64,000 bases of DNA. Origin: Limnohabitans sp. WS1. Lineage in GTDB: Bacteria > Pseudomonadota > Gammaproteobacteria > Burkholderiales > Burkholderiaceae_C. The notes beneath the pieces are model-generated. The model saw only the letters and a program-made list of their open reading frames with translations, had not been told where the DNA came from and made no database searches. Location of the stretch: contig NZ_NERU01000003.1 of NCBI RefSeq assembly GCF_003063265.1, positions 186,001 through 250,000 on the forward strand, in the 5' to 3' direction. Below, one piece after another: positions 1 through 7,254 of the stretch. The position numbers and the translations under genes are program-made. Numbering within the stretch: the stretch's first letter is position 1; the number at the start of each line of letters is the position of its first letter.

Positions 1-1
1 G

Positions 2-442
2 GTGCACTTGGCCGAGCCTGCGTTTGAAGCCTTTTTTGCCGAACGCCAGCGGGTGGACTTGTTTGACGATGCGCTGCCCGCCTTGGCCTTTTGGAGCCAG
101 CGCTATCCGGTGGTGGCCTTGTCGAATGGCAACGCCGATGTGCACCGCGTGGGCATTGGCCATCACTTTCACGCCAGCGTGAGCGCCCAGTCGCTCGGCG
201 TGGCCAAGCCGGACCTGCGCATCTTTGTGGCCGGTGCCGAGGCCGCAGGTGTGGCACCGCACGAGGTGCTGCACATTGGCGACGACGCACATGCCGACTG
301 CGTGGGCGCTTTGGCTGCCGGCATGCAGGTGGCTTGGCTCAACCGCGAAGGCCACGAGTGGACCCATGGCGACACGCGGCCTCACTTGGAGGTGCGAGAC
401 TTGCACGCGCTGTGCGCCAGTTGGCCCGAATACGCTGATTGA
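2..442 (+). CDS. HAD-superfamily hydrolase, C-terminal part (5' end outside window)
   Basis: This is the C-terminal 146 residues of a HAD subfamily IA hydrolase, a family of mostly phosphatases acting on small phosphorylated metabolites. Motif II (LSNG, about residue 41), motif III lysine (VAKPDLRIF, about residue 70) and motif IV (HIGDDAHADCVGALAAG, about residue 92) are visible. Motif I (DxDxT) and the cap are missing because the gene starts before base 1, so the apparent first Met is probably internal. The stop codon lies inside the terminal repeat of the MITE-like element that begins at 438. The substrate cannot be inferred. Confidence 0.85.
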   Translation: MHLAEPAFEAFFAERQRVDLFDDALPALAFWSQRYPVVALSNGNADVHRVGIGHHFHASVSAQSLGVAKPDLRIFVAGAEAAGVAPHEVLHIGDDAHADCVGALAAGMQVAWLNREGHEWTHGDTRPHLEVRDLHALCASWPEYAD

Positions 443-764
443 TCCGGTCCTGCGGGGTTTGAGGTGAACGGTTTGTCTTCGGCATTGCGATCAGTGATGA
501 GAGCCGAGTGGGGGCCATTCCCTCGGGGCGATCGTCATTTTGTGGGAGCCCCGCCCTCGGGGCGATTCTTGGTTGTCTGCGGGGCTTTATCGCGACGAGG
601 GCATCGCTCCTACAGGGGAGATGCCCTGCACTTTGTGGGAGCCCTGCATTTTGTGGGAGCCCCCGCCCTCGGGGCGATTCTTGGTGGTCTGTGGGGCTTT
701 ATCGCGATGAGGGCGTCGCTCCTACAAAAAGGCGTTCATGCAGACATCATTGGCTTGGATCAAT
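438..764. mobile_element. MITE-like element 1 with internal REP hairpins
   Basis: A 327-bp non-coding segment bounded by the inverted 8-mers ATTGATCC (438-445) and GGATCAAT (757-764). It shares its right-hand internal sequence (GGCGTTCATGCA, near 731) and a left internal motif (TCAGTGATG, near 491) with segments near 1480-1713 and 41047-41228. The interior is four REP-like hairpins plus a truncated one. It carries no gene, so any movement would need a transposase in trans. It fills the gap between the HAD gene and the GST gene. No target-site duplication is evident here. Confidence 0.5.
542..725. repeat. REP-like hairpin cluster (four units)
   Basis: Units lie at 542-566 and 653-678 (forward) and 589-613 and 701-725 (inverted). 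Each starts with GTRGGAGC and ends with GCGAT around a stem with a CCCT (or AGGG) loop. Forward units have the stem GCCCCG/CGGGGC and inverted units GCGACG/CGTCGC. The scaffold resembles the REP elements of Pseudomonas. Forward and inverted units alternate about 22 bp apart, forming BIME-like doublets. A partial copy sits at about 635-645. Confidence 0.75.
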
Positions 765-790
765 CGTCGGTGGCTTCAGCCCCGACATGG
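765..790 (+). repeat. Second REP family, single copy
   Basis: An imperfect hairpin with outer arms GTCGG/CCGAC, inner arms GGC/GCC and loop TTCA. It abuts the right end of the MITE-like element. The same motif is present in reverse orientation at 36061-36090 and 36155-36185. Confidence 0.6.
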
Positions 791-822
791 AAGCTGCGCT
801 ATCTGAACAGGAGGAAACTGAC

Positions 823-1473
823 ATGACATTGAAAATTTACGGCATTGGCGCATCGCGTGCCGCACGTCCTTTGTGGGCTGCGTTGGAGCTGGGTGTGCCG
901 TTTGAGCACATTGCCACGCCTTACCAAGGCGGTGCCACGCGCACGCCCGAGTTTTTGGCCATCAACCCCAATGGTCACATTCCGGTGGTGGTGGACGAGC
1001 GCCCCGAAGGCGCTGTCACCGTGTGGGAGAGCATGGCCTGCGCCCTGTACATCGCTCGCGTGCATGGCAAGGCTGACGGCCAGTCGATCACACCTGCCAA
1101 TGCCCGTGAAGAGGCCGAGGCCCTGCGCTGGAGCTTTTGGACGGTGTCCGAACTGGAGAGTGATGCGCTCACGGTGCTCATGCACCGCATGGCCATGCCC
1201 GCCGATCAGCGCAAACCCGAGTTGGCCGATCGCGCCGAAAGTCGCCTGAAAGTGCCCTTGGCCGTGCTGGAAAAACACCTGCAGGCCCAAAATGCCCAAG
1301 GGCAGGCTTATCTGGCCGACAACCGCTTCACCGTGGCCGACGTGTGCGTGGCCAGTGTGGTCAGTTGGGTGCGTCCAGCCGGGGATTTGTTGGCGCAGTA
1401 CCCAGCCCTTTCCGCCTGGCTGCATGCCTGTGTGGAGCGTCCTGCCCACAAGCAAGCCCGTGCGCTGAAGTGA
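823..1473 (+). CDS. Glutathione S-transferase family protein
   Basis: A 216-residue soluble GST, expected to conjugate or reduce electrophiles with glutathione in the cytoplasm. The N-terminal thioredoxin-like domain (about residues 1-80) starts MTLKIYGIGASRAARPLW and contains the cis-proline region NPNGHIPVVVD followed by WESMA, which binds the gamma-glutamyl group. The all-helical C-terminal domain carries the conserved FTVADVCVASVV segment. The start at 823 is chosen because AGGAGG lies nine bases upstream; the open frame extends further 5' but only through the repeat cluster. The substrate is unknown. It stands alone between two REP clusters. Confidence 0.9.
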   Translation: MTLKIYGIGASRAARPLWAALELGVPFEHIATPYQGGATRTPEFLAINPNGHIPVVVDERPEGAVTVWESMACALYIARVHGKADGQSITPANAREEAEALRWSFWTVSELESDALTVLMHRMAMPADQRKPELADRAESRLKVPLAVLEKHLQAQNAQGQAYLADNRFTVADVCVASVVSWVRPAGDLLAQYPALSAWLHACVERPAHKQARALK

Positions 1474-1479
1474 AGGGCG

Positions 1480-1713
1480 GGGGCATTGCGCTCAGCGATG
1501 TGAACCGTTTGGGAGCCCCGCCCTCGGGGCGATTCTTGGTGGTCTGCGAGGGTGATCGCGACGAGGGCGTCGCTCCTACGGGGGCATTGCGCTGCATTTT
1601 GTAGGAGCCCCGCCCTCGGGGCGATTCTTGGTGGTCTGCGAGGCTTATCGCGATTGGGGCGTCGCTCCTTCAAAAAAGCGTTCATGCGAGATGCTTTTTG
1701 GGTGATCCATAGC
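1480..1713. repeat. REP cluster 2, partial MITE-like element
   Basis: This segment starts just after the GST stop codon. It holds four REP-like units (1510-1533, 1555-1579, 1601-1625, 1647-1670) in alternating orientation. The left internal motif (GGCATTGCG, TCAGCGATG) and right internal motif (AAAAAAGCGTTCATGC) match the element at 438-764. The right end reads GTGATCC, a decayed form of the terminal repeat, and no left terminal repeat is present. Confidence 0.6.
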
Positions 1714-1714
1714 C

Positions 1715-3721
1715 CTAAAACAACTTCGCCCCCAGCTCAAAAAAGTCAAACCCGCCCGTGCGACCGCCCAGGCAACGGGCCAGGAAGTCTTCGATTTTGC
1801 GGTAGGCGACCATGTTGTCCTGCCACCTGTGAAAGCCATGTCCGGCTTTGTCGAACAAGGCCAGTTCAACCGGCTTGCCGTTCGCCCGCAGGGCCTCGGC
1901 CATTTGCAGCGACTGGCTGACTTTGACGCGGGGGTCGTGCTCGCCGTGCATCAACAAAATCGGGCCTTGCACGCGGTCGGCTTTGAAAAGCGGTGAGCGC
2001 TCTTGCATGGCGGCGCGTTGGGCGGGGTCGGCGGGGTTGCCCACATAGCGAATCCAGAGGGGTTTGCCCAACTCCCAATAAGGCGGCGCGTCGTTCAGCA
2101 GGGCGGCCAAGTCGGTCACGCCCACATGGCTGATAGCGCAGCGGAATCGCCCCGGTGTGTGCGTCATGCCCACCAGGCTGGCGTAGCCGCCATAACTGGC
2201 ACCGCTGATGGCCACGCGTTTCGGGTCCACCACGCCTTGGGCCACCAGGGTATCGACGGCATCGATCAGGTCGCTGTGCATCTTGCCTGCAAATTCACCT
2301 TGACCCGCGTTCATGAAGGCTTTGCCATACCCGCTGGAGCCCCGGTAGTTGACTTGCAGCACGGCATAGCCCCGGTTGGTCAGAAAGGACAACATGGGGT
2401 CGTTGCTTTGATGCACATCCCGCCTCCACGGACCGCCATGCACATAGACCACCGTGGGGTAGGGCTTGGCCACGCCCGGCGGCATGCTCAGGTAACCATG
2501 CACGTCCAGGCCATCGCCACTTTTGAAGGTGACGGGCTGTTGCGGTGCAAGGGGCGCAGTGGCGTTCATGCGGCTGCTGCCCAGTTGGGCCAGCACCTCA
2601 AAAGACTGCGTTTGCAGGTCGTAGAGCACATGCTCGCCGCCGTTGTGGCGGGTCACGGTGGCGCTCATCCAGCGCTCGTCGTCGCTCCGGTTGTTGATGC
2701 TGACGCGGGCATCGGTTTGGCCTTTGAGGTTTTGCAGGGCTTGGGCGAGTGCGGTATCAAAGACCTGCCATTGCTGGGTGTCGGGGTCGGACACCACCGC
2801 CACGGGACGGTTTTGCAGGCAACTCCAGATGACACCGACCAAGTCCACGCGGGCATCGGCGTGTTCGAAGCGCTCGGCACCATCGTGCAAGTTGATCTCG
2901 ACCAGCACCAGTTTGTCCCGCCCCCTGTTGGACATGGCCCACCAGTGGCCGGGTGTGGCGCTGGGGGCCACAGGGGTCAGGGTGTCAAAGTAACTGACTT
3001 CAAAGCGGCGGCTCCATGCCTGTTGGGCGGTGTCCAACGGGGTTTCGAAAACCCATGTCGCGTCCTCAAGCCGGGCACGACCGATCACCGCACCGTCATC
3101 GTTGACCAGCCATGTGCCCACATGGCCGGGATTGGTGGCCAACAATTTGAGTTTGCCGGTGGTCATGCTGTAGCGGTACACGTCGTCGAATTTGGGGTCA
3201 CGCCGATTGCTGGCAATGATCAGGTCGCTGCTGTAGGGCAAGGTGCGCAGGATGTATGAGCGGGATCCGGCAAACGGGGTCAGGTCTCGGGCAGCCAGTT
3301 GAGGTTGGTCGGTGTCGAGCATCCAGACGTGGGTGTTTTCGTCAGCTTGGTCGGACATCTGCAGCAGGATGTGGCGGCTGTCGCGTGCCCAGACGCCACC
3401 GCCTGAAATTTTGTAGCTCTTGACCTCAGCTGTTTTCAGGTTTTTGACAAACAGCCCCGGCCCCAGACCCAGGCGGGCCACCCACATCAGGCGCTGGCCA
3501 TCGGGCGAAATTTGATAAGCCCCGGAGCCGTTCCAATCGGCCATCAAGTCACGCACGGGGATCAAGGCAGGGGCGGCGTTGCTGGACGGCGTGGGCACGC
3601 TGGCGCAAGCGGCCAGTGTGGCGATCAAGGCGGTCATGCCCCAGCGTGTGAAGCGAGTCCAGATGGGGAATGGTGTGAGGCACATGGCTGTATGGCGGGT
3701 CTGGGTGGACAGAGGGGTCAT
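1715..3721 (-). CDS. S9-family serine peptidase (prolyl oligopeptidase-like), probable lipoprotein
   Basis: A 668-residue secreted peptidase of the acylaminoacyl-peptidase/DPP-IV type. The N-terminus has basic residues, a hydrophobic stretch and the lipobox LAAC (about residues 36-39), suggesting export and lipidation at the cell envelope. A beta-propeller-like region fills the first 370 or so residues. The catalytic alpha/beta-hydrolase domain follows, with nucleophile motif GASYGGYAS, acid motif HGEHDPRV and base motif AGHGFH. The oxyanion motif YVHGGPW is also present. A later Met (MTALIATLAAC) is a possible start. Its start codon overlaps the end of a short open frame (3718-3861) of unknown meaning. 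Confidence 0.88.
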   Translation of the reverse strand: MTPLSTQTRHTAMCLTPFPIWTRFTRWGMTALIATLAACASVPTPSSNAAPALIPVRDLMADWNGSGAYQISPDGQRLMWVARLGLGPGLFVKNLKTAEVKSYKISGGGVWARDSRHILLQMSDQADENTHVWMLDTDQPQLAARDLTPFAGSRSYILRTLPYSSDLIIASNRRDPKFDDVYRYSMTTGKLKLLATNPGHVGTWLVNDDGAVIGRARLEDATWVFETPLDTAQQAWSRRFEVSYFDTLTPVAPSATPGHWWAMSNRGRDKLVLVEINLHDGAERFEHADARVDLVGVIWSCLQNRPVAVVSDPDTQQWQVFDTALAQALQNLKGQTDARVSINNRSDDERWMSATVTRHNGGEHVLYDLQTQSFEVLAQLGSSRMNATAPLAPQQPVTFKSGDGLDVHGYLSMPPGVAKPYPTVVYVHGGPWRRDVHQSNDPMLSFLTNRGYAVLQVNYRGSSGYGKAFMNAGQGEFAGKMHSDLIDAVDTLVAQGVVDPKRVAISGASYGGYASLVGMTHTPGRFRCAISHVGVTDLAALLNDAPPYWELGKPLWIRYVGNPADPAQRAAMQERSPLFKADRVQGPILLMHGEHDPRVKVSQSLQMAEALRANGKPVELALFDKAGHGFHRWQDNMVAYRKIEDFLARCLGGRTGGFDFFELGAKLF

Positions 3722-3861
3722 GGTTGTTGTGCTGGAGGGGTGTAGGCGGCTTCAAAGTCCGCGCCCTCGTTCATCCGCTCAATGACGTGCAGCAAGTTCG
3801 GGCTCCCCACTTGGGCCAGCCGTCGGTCGCAGTCGGTCCTGTGTGAGGGTGCGCAGTCGGA

Positions 3862-4083
3862 TCATGTGGATTCGGGGGGTTGGGGTTCATGAACCAACAA
3901 ATCCCCCGGCTGGCATTGCAAGACTTCGCAGATGCGCTCCAGCGTGTCAAAGCGCACGCCTTTGACCTTGCCGGACTTGAGCAGTGAGATGTTGACTTCG
4001 GAGATGCCGACGGCGGCGGCCAGATCGCGTGAGCGCATCTTGCGGCGGGCCAGCATCAGGTCGAGTTGCACGACGATGGGCAT
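3862..4083 (-). CDS. Xre-family transcriptional regulator (YozG/Cro-CI type)
   Basis: A 73-residue protein that is essentially one helix-turn-helix domain: MLARRKMRSRDLAAAVGIS, then the recognition region EVNISLLKSGKVKGVRFDTL, then the ICEVLQCQPGDLL helix typical of the small Xre/YozG group. The ATG at 4083 shares a base with the TGA of the upstream DUF2975 gene (TGATG), so the two are translationally coupled. Small Xre proteins are commonly found next to DUF2975 membrane proteins. It probably autoregulates the pair or is modulated by its membrane partner; this is inference. Confidence 0.85.
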   Translation of the reverse strand: MPIVVQLDLMLARRKMRSRDLAAAVGISEVNISLLKSGKVKGVRFDTLERICEVLQCQPGDLLVHEPQPPEST

Positions 4084-4649
4084 CAGACAAACGCTTTGTT
4101 TTCTTCGGCGATTTCCGACATCCAGGCCATGAGGTAAGACAGCATGAGCAAGACGCCGCAAATCAACAGGCCCAGCAAGTCGCTGGGGTGTATTTCCCAA
4201 TTCCAGAGCTGAGATTGCGGGGGCAGGTGCAGGGTGACCAGGTAACTCCAGAGTGGGCGAGTCACGATGCCCAGCACGGCACAACCCAAGCCTGCCCAGG
4301 CACCGCGTTGCAGCCAGCTGCTGGTGATGGTGCTCAAGCCCATGTCGCGCAGCAAATGTTGGGTGCCTTGCCACAAACAAATGACAGCGGCCAACAACAG
4401 GAACCACAGGGACAGATTGAGTCCAACGGCGCTGCCCAGTTGCCAACTCGCACCAGCGTTGAGATCGCGTTGCCAATAACTGCCGACCTTGTGCAGAAAT
4501 TCCGAGGGGTCTCGCAAGGGGTGAAGAATGTGAAGCAGCACCCAGAGTGTGTAGATGCTGCCCAGGACTCTCAGGGTCCAGATGACTGTGGCGACTTTGC
4601 GCCGCAGTGGGGCGTGACGCTCTGCGGATGGGGTGATTGATGAGTTCAT
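4083..4649 (-). CDS. DUF2975-type membrane protein
   Basis: A 188-residue inner-membrane protein with four predicted transmembrane helices: about residues 20-42 (ATVIWTLRVLGSIYTLWVLL), 74-95 (GLNLSLWFLLLAAVICLW), 118-138 (WAGLGCAVLGIVTRPLW) and 155-175 (DLLGLLICGVLLMLSYLM). The layout and the immediately coupled small Xre regulator fit the DUF2975 family, whose function is not established. It is probably transcribed from the AT-rich stretch upstream. Confidence 0.7.
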   Translation of the reverse strand: MNSSITPSAERHAPLRRKVATVIWTLRVLGSIYTLWVLLHILHPLRDPSEFLHKVGSYWQRDLNAGASWQLGSAVGLNLSLWFLLLAAVICLWQGTQHLLRDMGLSTITSSWLQRGAWAGLGCAVLGIVTRPLWSYLVTLHLPPQSQLWNWEIHPSDLLGLLICGVLLMLSYLMAWMSEIAEENKAFV

Positions 4650-4852
4650 GCCATGCCTCCTTGTGAAAAGAGTCCATTGGAACTCAAAAATAAAATTTAA
4701 ACAAAAAATTTATTGTTTTGTATTAAATTTTTATTTCAAAAAATAGTTCTGTAGGGATGTTCAGAGCCGCACCAGCGCCTGCATCTTCGAAGCCAGCCAC
4801 AGCTTGCGCAGCAGCGTGAGCGCGCTGCCTGCCGTCGTCGAGTGACAGGTTG
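4650..4852. other. AT-rich intergenic region upstream of the DUF2975/Xre pair
   Basis: Bases about 4678-4747 are very AT-rich, in sharp contrast with their surroundings. They lie directly upstream of the minus-strand DUF2975 gene and may hold its promoter, although no convincing -35/-10 pair was found. The rest contains the 58-bp hpnD-like repeat (4767-4824) and leads into the three palindromes before the HipB-like gene. Confidence 0.4.
4767..4824 (-). repeat. Displaced copy of the hpnD 3' end (58 bp)
   Basis: About 55 of 58 bases match the true 3' end of hpnD at 5262-5319, in the same orientation. Read on the minus strand it still encodes LRKLWLASKMQAL, against LRKLWLAWKMQAL in hpnD. The two copies flank the HipB-like gene and its operators as a direct repeat with an offset of 495 bp, resembling the attL/attR of a small integrated cassette. 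Confidence 0.8.
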
Positions 4853-4969
4853 ATTTCCCGTACGGGAAATGATTGAGCCTTATGCCCTTGAAATACAAAA
4901 AATTTCCCGTTCGGGAAATGCACCTGGTCTTGAAGTGAGTTCTGGTACAAAATTTCCTGAACGGGAAAT
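4853..4969. promoter_or_regulatory. Three evenly spaced 18-bp palindromes (operators)
   Basis: The palindrome at 4853-4870 is perfect (ATTTCCCGTACGGGAAAT). The site at 4902-4919 has TT at the centre, and the site at 4952-4969 has one arm changed (CCTGAACGGG). Their starts are 49 and 50 bp apart, nearly five helical turns each, so they lie on the same DNA face. The last ends 10 bp before the HipB-like start codon. Multiple evenly spaced operators with autorepression and looping are known for HipB-type regulators; binding here is inferred. Confidence 0.8.
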
Positions 4970-4979
4970 TTACCAAGCC

Positions 4980-5207
4980 ATGACCAGCATTCAAACACCA
5001 CAGCAATTGGGCGAGGCCATCCGCGCCGCCCGCAAGCAGCTCGCGCTCACGCAGCCTCAGTTGGCCTTGGCGGCAGTGGTCGGTGTGCGCTTTGTCGTGG
5101 AGCTGGAGGCAGGCAAGCCATCGGTGCAACTGGCACTGGTGCTGCGCGTCATACAAGCGTTGGGAGGTGAAATCCATATCCATGGATTTCCAGAGGCGGG
5201 CGTCTGA
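4980..5207 (+). CDS. Orphan HipB-like Xre regulator (y4mF type)
   Basis: A 75-residue helix-turn-helix protein: MTSIQTPQQLGEAIRAARK, then LALTQPQLALAAVVGVRFVVELEAGKPSVQLALVL split over two helices, then a short beta segment GGEIHIHGF. This is the layout of HipB/y4mF antitoxin-regulators. HipB normally pairs with a downstream HipA kinase, but hpnD follows on the other strand and no hipA is present. The start at 4980 is chosen because it begins the conserved domain right after the third operator; an upstream in-frame Met at 4869 would put the operators inside the gene. The gene sits between two copies of the hpnD end. Confidence 0.8.
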   Translation: MTSIQTPQQLGEAIRAARKQLALTQPQLALAAVVGVRFVVELEAGKPSVQLALVLRVIQALGGEIHIHGFPEAGV

Positions 5208-5255
5208 CGTTCTTGCTGAGACGTCATGCCGTGCACGCCCTTCAAGCTGCTGGCA

Positions 5256-6095
5256 TCAAAACCGCCCCAGCGCCTGCATCTTCCAAGCCAGCCACAGCTT
5301 GCGCAGCGGCGTGAGCGCGATACGCTGGTGCAGCACCTGAAAGCCCGAAGCTTCGATTTCGCGCAGCAAGGTGCGGTAGATGCTGGCCATCATGAGGCCG
5401 GGTTTTTGGGCGCGGCGGTCGGCCGCAGGCAGCAGGGCCAGGGCTTCGTCGTACAGGGCGTGGGCGCGGTCGGTCTGGAACTTCATCAGCGCGGTGAAGC
5501 GGTCTGAATAGTCGCGCTGCATCAGGTCTTGCGCTTTGACGCCAAAGCGTTGCTGTTCGTCCAGCGGCAGGTAGATGCGGCCGCGCAGGGCGTCTTCGCC
5601 CACATCGCGGATGATGTTCGTCATCTGAAAGGCCAGGCCCAGTTTGTGCGCATAGGCCGTGGTCGCCTCGTCGGTCTGGCCAAAGATGCGGGCGGCGACT
5701 TCGCCCACCACACCGGCCACCAGGTGGCAGTATTTCGTCAGGCCCGCAAAGTCCAGGTAGCGGGTTTGGTTCAGGTCCATCTGGCAGCCTTCGATCACGG
5801 CCATGAGGTGGCGGCTTTCGATGCCGAAGGTGGGGGCCAGGGGCATGAGGGCGTGCATGACGGGGTGGCTGGGCTGGCCTGCGTAGGCTTGTTGCACTTC
5901 TTTTTGCCACCAGGCGAGTTTGGTGGCAGCCACGCTGGGGTCTTTGATTTCATCGACCACGTCGTCCACTTCGCGGCAAAACGCATAAAAGGCGGTGATG
6001 GCGGCACGCCGCTCGGGGGGCAAAAACAAAAAGGCGTAATAGAAGCTGCTGCCCGAGGCGGCGGCTTTTTGCTGGACGTAGTCTTGCGGGCTCAT
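5256..6095 (-). CDS. hpnD: Presqualene diphosphate synthase HpnD
   Basis: A 279-residue squalene/phytoene synthase-family enzyme that condenses two farnesyl diphosphates to presqualene diphosphate for hopanoid or squalene synthesis. Both Asp-rich, Mg-diphosphate-binding motifs are present: CREVDDVVDE (about residue 42) and NIIRDVGEDALRGRIYLP (about residue 160). The start MSPQDYVQQKAAASGSSFYY and the end LRKLWLAWK match the HpnD family. A GTG six codons upstream (6113) is an alternative start. It follows the related synthase gene by under 60 bp in the same direction. Its last 58 bp are duplicated beyond the HipB-like gene. Confidence 0.88.
   Translation of the reverse strand: MSPQDYVQQKAAASGSSFYYAFLFLPPERRAAITAFYAFCREVDDVVDEIKDPSVAATKLAWWQKEVQQAYAGQPSHPVMHALMPLAPTFGIESRHLMAVIEGCQMDLNQTRYLDFAGLTKYCHLVAGVVGEVAARIFGQTDEATTAYAHKLGLAFQMTNIIRDVGEDALRGRIYLPLDEQQRFGVKAQDLMQRDYSDRFTALMKFQTDRAHALYDEALALLPAADRRAQKPGLMMASIYRTLLREIEASGFQVLHQRIALTPLRKLWLAWKMQALGRF
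5262..5319 (-). repeat. hpnD 3'-end copy within the intact gene
   Basis: The in-gene partner of the repeat at 4767-4824. It spans the codons for the C-terminal LTPLRKLWLAWKMQALGRF region. The few mismatches between copies suggest divergence since duplication, or arrival of one copy with the cassette. Confidence 0.8.
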
Positions 6096-6152
6096 GGGCT
6101 GGGATTCTCGCACCTAAAGTGGCGTGTCAAAGCGCAAGGTCATGGTGCGGGC

Positions 6153-7235
6153 TCAAGACAGGTCTTTGCCGCTCAGTTGCCGAAATTCTCTGTCCAGCAC
6201 GGCCGCTGATCCGAATCTCAAGGCGATGCGCCAGAGCAAGGCGCGTATTTCGTGGCGCGGCATTTTGACGCGTTGGCCCAAGGCTGCAGGTCCGGCTTGG
6301 CGCAACAGGGCCACGGTGCGCGCCCCAATCAAGGCGGGCAGAGCGCTGGCCAGGCGCAGGCGCAGGGGTTTGAGCGCCGTGGCGTAGCGCAGGCCGCAGG
6401 CCAATTGGGTTTGGGTGTGGTCCAGCCACTGGCTGTAGAGAGGGGCCAAGGCTTGCAGAGTGCCTGCATCCCGGGTTTGGGCGGCCTGGGCAAGCATGGC
6501 TGGAGTCAGGCCTGCCTGCGACAAAGTCTCCACCGGCCAGTAGCAGCGCCCGGCGGTCAGATCGGCCCCGGCGTCTCGGATGATGTTCAGGCGCTGCAGG
6601 CCCATGCCGTATTCGCGCCCGATGCGCATCATCTCGTTTTGCGGCAGCAGGCTGTAGCCGGGCAGGTGACGGCCGCACAGCTCGGTCCAGAACTCGCCCA
6701 CGCAACCGGCCACCAACCAGGTGTAGTCGGCCAACTCGGCTTCGGTTTGCAGGGCTTCAAGCCCCTGCGGGCCTGAGTTAAAGCGGGCCATGTCCAACTG
6801 CTGCCCCCGGGTGATGTGGCCCAACACGCCGCGCACGCTGGCTTGGTCGTCCAGATTGAGGGTGTGCAAGAGCGGCAGGCATTGGGGCAGGGCCTGCATC
6901 AGCGCGCGTTCGTGGGGGTCGGTTTGTTGTGCGGCAAAGGCTTGGGTCAGGCGGGTCAGTTCTGGGTTTTTCAAGGCCCAGGCGTGCGGGTCGGCGATGG
7001 CTTGGGTCATCAGGTCCAGCAGCACTTGGCGCTCGCCCAGGGGCAAGGCGGTGGTGTCGGCCACGGTGTCGGTGGCACGGGCCAGCAAGTAGCCAATGGC
7101 TACTGGGGCTTGCAGGGCCGGGGGCAGGAGACGGATGGACAGGTCAAATGAGCGCGACACGCCGCGCAAAATTTGCCGGTGTGCCGCGCTCAGGGTTTGA
7201 CTTTGGCGGGGCTGTATGGGAGAGGCTGTTTGCAT
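6153..7235 (-). CDS. Squalene/phytoene synthase family protein, squalene-synthase-like
   Basis: A 360-residue all-alpha prenyl synthase. It carries LRGVSRSFDLSIRLLPPAL, the first Asp motif ATDTVADT (about residue 54) and the second motif NIIRDAGADLTAGRCYWP (about residue 225). The SRSF segment and DTVxD motif look more like farnesyl-diphosphate farnesyltransferase than bacterial HpnC, and it is longer than typical HpnC (about 280). It begins a short minus-strand operon with hpnD and is divergent from the RND pump operon. HpnC-like squalene formation together with HpnD is the likely role. The third partner, HpnE, is not in the window. Confidence 0.8.
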   Translation of the reverse strand: MQTASPIQPRQSQTLSAAHRQILRGVSRSFDLSIRLLPPALQAPVAIGYLLARATDTVADTTALPLGERQVLLDLMTQAIADPHAWALKNPELTRLTQAFAAQQTDPHERALMQALPQCLPLLHTLNLDDQASVRGVLGHITRGQQLDMARFNSGPQGLEALQTEAELADYTWLVAGCVGEFWTELCGRHLPGYSLLPQNEMMRIGREYGMGLQRLNIIRDAGADLTAGRCYWPVETLSQAGLTPAMLAQAAQTRDAGTLQALAPLYSQWLDHTQTQLACGLRYATALKPLRLRLASALPALIGARTVALLRQAGPAALGQRVKMPRHEIRALLWRIALRFGSAAVLDREFRQLSGKDLS

Positions 7236-7254
7236 GGTTAATCCCTATTGTCGC

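Noticed and set aside
3718..3861. Short minus-strand open frame ending with an ATGA overlap with the S9 peptidase start
   Set aside because: It reads like a protein C-terminus (LLHVIERMNEGADFEAAY) but has no good start codon or ribosome-binding site; it lies in frame after the Xre stop codon. It could be a gene remnant, but evidence is too thin.
4723..5183. Minus-strand open frames over the HipB-like gene
   Set aside because: They are shadows; their similarity to the HpnD end comes from the 58-bp repeat, not from a real gene.
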